A program made the translations under genes and the position numbers. The notes beneath the pieces are model-generated. The model saw nothing but the letters and a program-made list of their open reading frames with translations, ran no database searches and was not told the origin of the DNA. 8,519 nt of DNA from Lachnospiraceae bacterium UBA2734 (GTDB lineage Bacteria; Bacillota; Clostridia; Lachnospirales; Lachnospiraceae): positions 1-8,519 of the forward strand of contig DEKA01000022.1 in the NCBI GenBank assembly GCA_002353635.1, read 5' to 3'. This document shows positions 5,614 through 8,519 of this stretch, one piece after another; positions within the stretch are counted from its first letter, which is position 1, and the number at the start of each line of letters is the position of its first letter.

Positions 5614-6597
5614 ATGAGTTTTGAAAATATCACCTTTCCGGAAGGCAGCACCTTCCTCGTGACCGGCGGCGCCGGCTTCATCGGATCCAACATCGCGGAG
5701 GCAGTCCTGAACAAGGGCTATAACGTTCGTGTTTTCGACAACCTCTCCACAGGACACATCGAGAACATCCAGCCTTTGATGGACAATCCCCGCTTCACCT
5801 TTCTGAAGGAGGATATCCGCGACCTCGATGCCTGCATGAAGGCAACAAAGGATGTCGATTATGTCATCAACCTCGCTGCCTGGGGATCTGTTCCCCGCTC
5901 CATCGAGATGCCGCTTCTCTATGAGGAGATCAACATCCGCGGCACGCTGAACATGATGGAAGCGTCAAGGCAGAACGGCGTGAAGCGCTTCGTTTACGCT
6001 TCCAGCTCCTCCGTGTACGGCGATTCCACGGAGCTCCCCAAGAGAGAAGGAAAAGAAGGCAATGTTCTCTCCCCCTATGCGCTGACCAAGCGCTGCGACG
6101 AGGAATACGGCAAGCTCTATAAGAAGCTCTACGGCCTCAACACCTACGGCTGCCGCTTCTTCAACGTCTTCGGCCGCCATCAGGATCCGAACGGTGCATA
6201 TGCGGCCGTCATCCCGAAGTTCATCAAGCAGCTCCTCGCCGGCGAGCGCCCCACCATCAACGGCGACGGCAGACAGAGCCGCGACTTCACGTATGTGGAC
6301 AATGTCATTGAAGGGTGCCTGCGCGCCTGCGCCGCTTCTGAGGAAGCTGCGGGCACGGCTTACAACATCGGCGCCGGCGGAAGAGAGTACCTGATCGATG
6401 TCTACCACGACATCTGCGAGGCGCTCGGCACAGACATCGAGCCCATTTACGGACCGCCCAGGGCCGGCGATATCCGCGATTCCAACGCTGATATTTCCAA
6501 GGCAAGAAAGAACCTCGGCTATGATCCTTCCTACGATTTCGCAGCAGGCATCAAACTCGCCATCGACTGGTACAAGGATTATTTCGCGCATAACTAA
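5614..6597 (+). CDS. tviC: UDP-HexNAc(A) 4-epimerase, TviC/WbpP type (extended SDR)
   Basis: A 327-residue NAD-dependent extended short-chain dehydrogenase. Start taken at ATG 5614, nine bases after GAGG (5601-5604); an in-frame ATG at 5569 would add 15 residues without a clear ribosome site. TGGAGFIGS (17-25) is the NAD-binding loop. FDNLSTG (41-47), a serine run at 130-133 and SPYALTK (153-159) give the catalytic Ser and the Y155/K159 pair. GRHQDPNGAYAAVIPKF (187-203), NGDGRQSRDFTYVDN (216-230) and PPRAGDIRDS (281-290) are typical of the WbpP/TviC subgroup, which inverts C4 of UDP-N-acetylated hexosamines or hexosaminuronic acids. With the dehydrogenase at 3313-4629, the likely step is UDP-GlcNAcA to UDP-GalNAcA, or UDP-GlcNAc to UDP-GalNAc if epimerisation comes first. 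It is the first gene of the second sugar-related unit, after a long structured leader. Confidence 0.92.
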   Translation: MSFENITFPEGSTFLVTGGAGFIGSNIAEAVLNKGYNVRVFDNLSTGHIENIQPLMDNPRFTFLKEDIRDLDACMKATKDVDYVINLAAWGSVPRSIEMPLLYEEINIRGTLNMMEASRQNGVKRFVYASSSSVYGDSTELPKREGKEGNVLSPYALTKRCDEEYGKLYKKLYGLNTYGCRFFNVFGRHQDPNGAYAAVIPKFIKQLLAGERPTINGDGRQSRDFTYVDNVIEGCLRACAASEEAAGTAYNIGAGGREYLIDVYHDICEALGTDIEPIYGPPRAGDIRDSNADISKARKNLGYDPSYDFAAGIKLAIDWYKDYFAHN

Positions 6598-6602
6598 ACA
6601 TT

Positions 6603-7349
6603 ATGAAAATAACGATCCGCCTGGACGACATCACACCCGACATGGACTGGGCGAAGTTTGACAGGTTCCGGGCGCTCTGCGACCGCTTCTATGTCAAACC
6701 TCTGATCGGCGTCGTCCCCGCTCCGTCCGATCCCAAACTGCATATCGATCCCCCAAGAGCCGATTTCCTGACCATTCTGGATGAGCTAAGAGCATCGGGG
6801 TGGGAGATTGCCATGCATGGCTTCAGCCATGTGTACACGACGAAGGAGGGGGGGCTCTTTCCGCTCAATCACCAGTCCGAGTTTGCAGGGCTCTCTTACG
6901 CACAGCAGGAGAAAATGATCCGCGAGGGCAGGAAGATCCTGGCGGATCAGGAGATCGTGACGGATATTTTTATGGCGCCGTCGCATTCCTATGATGAGAA
7001 TACCATCCGTGCTCTTCTCGCCAACGGCTTTACGAAAATGACGGACGGATTTGGAAGCGGACCGTACGAATATCTGGGCATGACGTTCTACCCAATCTCT
7101 TTCGATCAGAAAAGAAGCCTGCAGAAGAAGGACGGGGTGACGACATTCGTCGTGCACACCAATACATTAAGGGACAGCGATTTTGAGCGGTACGAGCATA
7201 TTTTCCGGACGCAGGATATGATGCCGTACAAGGAGTACCTGTATTATCCCGTGCAGAAGCGGTCAAAGGCCGGTGCACTGAAGGAATATCTGATGGCGGA
7301 CGGCAAGCGGAGGCTTGTGCGCGCTTCAGCGCTCCTGCACAATCGATGA
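6603..7349 (+). CDS. Polysaccharide deacetylase family protein (NodB-like/DUF2334), cytoplasmic
   Basis: A 248-residue protein that begins directly at its catalytic motif: RLDD at 6-9 (D8, D9), then MHGFSH at 71-76 (H72, H76), APSHSYD at 125-131 and a late VVHTN (184-188, H185). The second Asp plus two His form the metal triad of carbohydrate esterase family 4-like folds; APSHSYD takes the place of the third motif. No signal peptide or membrane helix is visible, so it should act inside the cell, for example removing an N-acetyl group from a lipid-linked or nucleotide sugar intermediate. That substrate is inference. The start lies five bases after the epimerase stop and has no recognisable Shine-Dalgarno site, which suggests translation coupled to the epimerase. 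The start is still credible because the family fold begins with this first strand. Confidence 0.82.
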   Translation: MKITIRLDDITPDMDWAKFDRFRALCDRFYVKPLIGVVPAPSDPKLHIDPPRADFLTILDELRASGWEIAMHGFSHVYTTKEGGLFPLNHQSEFAGLSYAQQEKMIREGRKILADQEIVTDIFMAPSHSYDENTIRALLANGFTKMTDGFGSGPYEYLGMTFYPISFDQKRSLQKKDGVTTFVVHTNTLRDSDFERYEHIFRTQDMMPYKEYLYYPVQKRSKAGALKEYLMADGKRRLVRASALLHNR

Positions 7350-7353
7350 ATAC

Positions 7354-7373
7354 AAAGGAAAGAGGCTTTTTTG
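7354..7373 (+). promoter_or_regulatory. Ribosome binding site that sets the TTG start of the glycosyltransferase
   Basis: AAAGGA (7354-7359) and AGAGG (7361-7365) precede TTG at 7371-7373, the latter with a five-base spacer. The TTG is followed by DKQNRPIRVLHVLG, the usual N-terminus of this glycosyltransferase type. No in-frame ATG or GTG lies nearby upstream. An ATG at 7346 overlaps the deacetylase stop codon as ATGA, but it is out of frame and ends at TAA 7376-7378. Confidence 0.7.
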
Positions 7374-8519
7374 GATAAGCAGAACAGACCGATCCGTGTC
7401 CTGCACGTGCTGGGCACGCTGAACAGAGGAGGTGCGGAGAGCCGCATCATGGATCTGTACAGGCATCTGGACAGGGAAAAGGTGCAGTTTGATTTCCTGG
7501 TGCACTGCGGCGTCACCTCGAAGGAGGCGGAAGGGGACTGGTCGACGGAGCACCTCCTGCAGCTGCGGCCAAAGGGAGATTTTGACGACGAGGTGAAGGG
7601 ACTGGGCGGCCGGATCTATGTGCTGCCGAGATTCACCGGAACAAATTTCTCTCTGTATAAAAAGGCGGCGCAGCAGTTCTTTGCACAGCACCACGACTTC
7701 GCAGCTGTTGAAGGGCATATGACGAGCATGGCTTCCATCTATCTGCCGATTGCGAAGAAGTGCGGCGTACCGGTCACCATCGCGCACGCAAGGAGCGCCG
7801 GCGTGGACGCAGGTCTGCGGGGCATTGCAACAAAGATTCTGCGCAGAAACCTCGCAGATAAATGTGATTACATGTTCGCCTGCTCGAAGGCCGCGGGCAT
7901 CGCCGTGTTCGGACAGAAGGCATATGACGCAGGGCGTGTTATTTTCGTGCCGAACGGACTGGATATCAAGGATTTTGCGTACAGGAGCGATGTGCGGGAG
8001 AAGATCCGCGCGGAGCTGGGGATTCCTGAAAATGCGGTGGTTCTGGGACACGTCGGCCGGTTTGAACCCGTAAAGAACCAGCTGTTCATCGCACAGCTTC
8101 TGGAACAGCTCTGTTCGCTCCATCCGGAGACAGACTGGTGGCTGCTGTTCGTAGGGAAGGGCGCACAGATGGAGGAGGTCAGAGACCGCCTTGCGAAGGC
8201 CGGCCTCGGAGACCGCGCCGTCTTTGCCGGCGCCTGCAGCCGGGAGCGGACCGCGCAGATGTATCAGGCTTTCGACGCTTTTGTTTTCCCATCTCTTTAT
8301 GAGGGACTGCCTGGGACGGTGATCGAGGCGCAGTCAGCAGGGCTGCCCTGCCTTCTCTCGGATGCGATCACGAAGGAGGTCTGTGTGACGGATCTCGTTC
8401 GGCAGTATTCTCTTGATGACCCGGCCATCTGGGTGCGCGCACTCACGGAGCTTCACCTTCCGCAAAAAGGAAGAGAGACTGCATCGAAGCAGGCGGCTGC
8501 ACAGCTGTCGGCAGCCGGA
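7371..8519 (+). CDS. Glycosyltransferase family 4 (GT-B fold), 3' end beyond window
   Basis: An open frame of 383 codons from TTG 7371 to the window edge with no stop, so the C-terminus is missing; by motif position only the last few dozen residues should be absent. The acceptor-side domain opens with RVLHVLGTLNRGGAE (9-23) and has GHMTSMASIYLP (115-126) and IAHARSAG (137-144). The donor domain has FVPNGLDIKDF (192-202), GHVGRFEPVKN (226-236), VGKG (261-264) and the EX7E motif, EGLPGTVIE (E311, E319). This is the pattern of retaining GT4 enzymes common in Firmicutes capsule and exopolysaccharide loci (EpsF-like). They transfer a sugar from a nucleotide donor to a lipid-linked acceptor at the inner membrane face. 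Donor and linkage cannot be read from the sequence. It lies 21 bp after the deacetylase in the same unit. Confidence 0.9.
   Translation, partial: MDKQNRPIRVLHVLGTLNRGGAESRIMDLYRHLDREKVQFDFLVHCGVTSKEAEGDWSTEHLLQLRPKGDFDDEVKGLGGRIYVLPRFTGTNFSLYKKAAQQFFAQHHDFAAVEGHMTSMASIYLPIAKKCGVPVTIAHARSAGVDAGLRGIATKILRRNLADKCDYMFACSKAAGIAVFGQKAYDAGRVIFVPNGLDIKDFAYRSDVREKIRAELGIPENAVVLGHVGRFEPVKNQLFIAQLLEQLCSLHPETDWWLLFVGKGAQMEEVRDRLAKAGLGDRAVFAGACSRERTAQMYQAFDAFVFPSLYEGLPGTVIEAQSAGLPCLLSDAITKEVCVTDLVRQYSLDDPAIWVRALTELHLPQKGRETASKQAAAQLSAAG

Noticed and set aside
5965..6591. 208-codon open frame on the - strand opposite the epimerase
   Set aside because: Low-complexity Ala/Val/Glu-rich shadow of the epimerase codons, with no independent evidence.

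Overview
The window is a stretch of a cell-surface polysaccharide (capsule or exopolysaccharide) locus. It probably comes from a fairly GC-rich Firmicute of the Clostridia, most like Lachnospiraceae. Supporting signs are strong purine-rich Shine-Dalgarno sites, an extended -10 promoter (TGGTATAAT), a TTG start codon, a DUF1934/YwiB gene (a Firmicutes family), and the style of the glycosyltransferase. The taxonomic call is inference from gene content. All seven genes read on the + strand.

Layout: 1-129 is hairpin-rich repeat DNA. 130-1209 encodes a membrane-anchored SGNH-like protein (probable O-acetylation factor). 1267-3228 encodes an AsnB-type glutamine amidotransferase. 3313-4629 encodes a TviB/WbpA-type UDP-HexNAc 6-dehydrogenase. 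A convincing intrinsic terminator follows at 4673-4720, then more hairpin repeats and a sigma-A-like promoter. 4901-5332 is a DUF1934 (YwiB-like) gene. Immediately after its stop lies an extended -10 promoter, followed by a leader of about 260 nt full of hairpins. 5614-6597 encodes a TviC/WbpP-type UDP-HexNAc(A) 4-epimerase. 6603-7349 encodes a small NodB-like/DUF2334 deacetylase without a signal peptide. From 7371 a family 4 glycosyltransferase starts at TTG and runs off the window end.

How they fit: dehydrogenase plus epimerase would turn UDP-GlcNAc into UDP-GlcNAcA and UDP-GalNAcA, as in the Salmonella Vi and Pseudomonas O6 pathways. The AsnB homologue could amidate the uronic acid carboxyl (WbpS-like). 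The SGNH protein could O-acetylate, the deacetylase could expose an amine, and the glycosyltransferase would assemble the repeat unit. The predicted product is therefore a modified hexosaminuronic-acid polymer. No gene here is a new family. The least explained signals are non-coding: a family of perfect short-loop hairpins in the gaps, and the structured leader before the epimerase.
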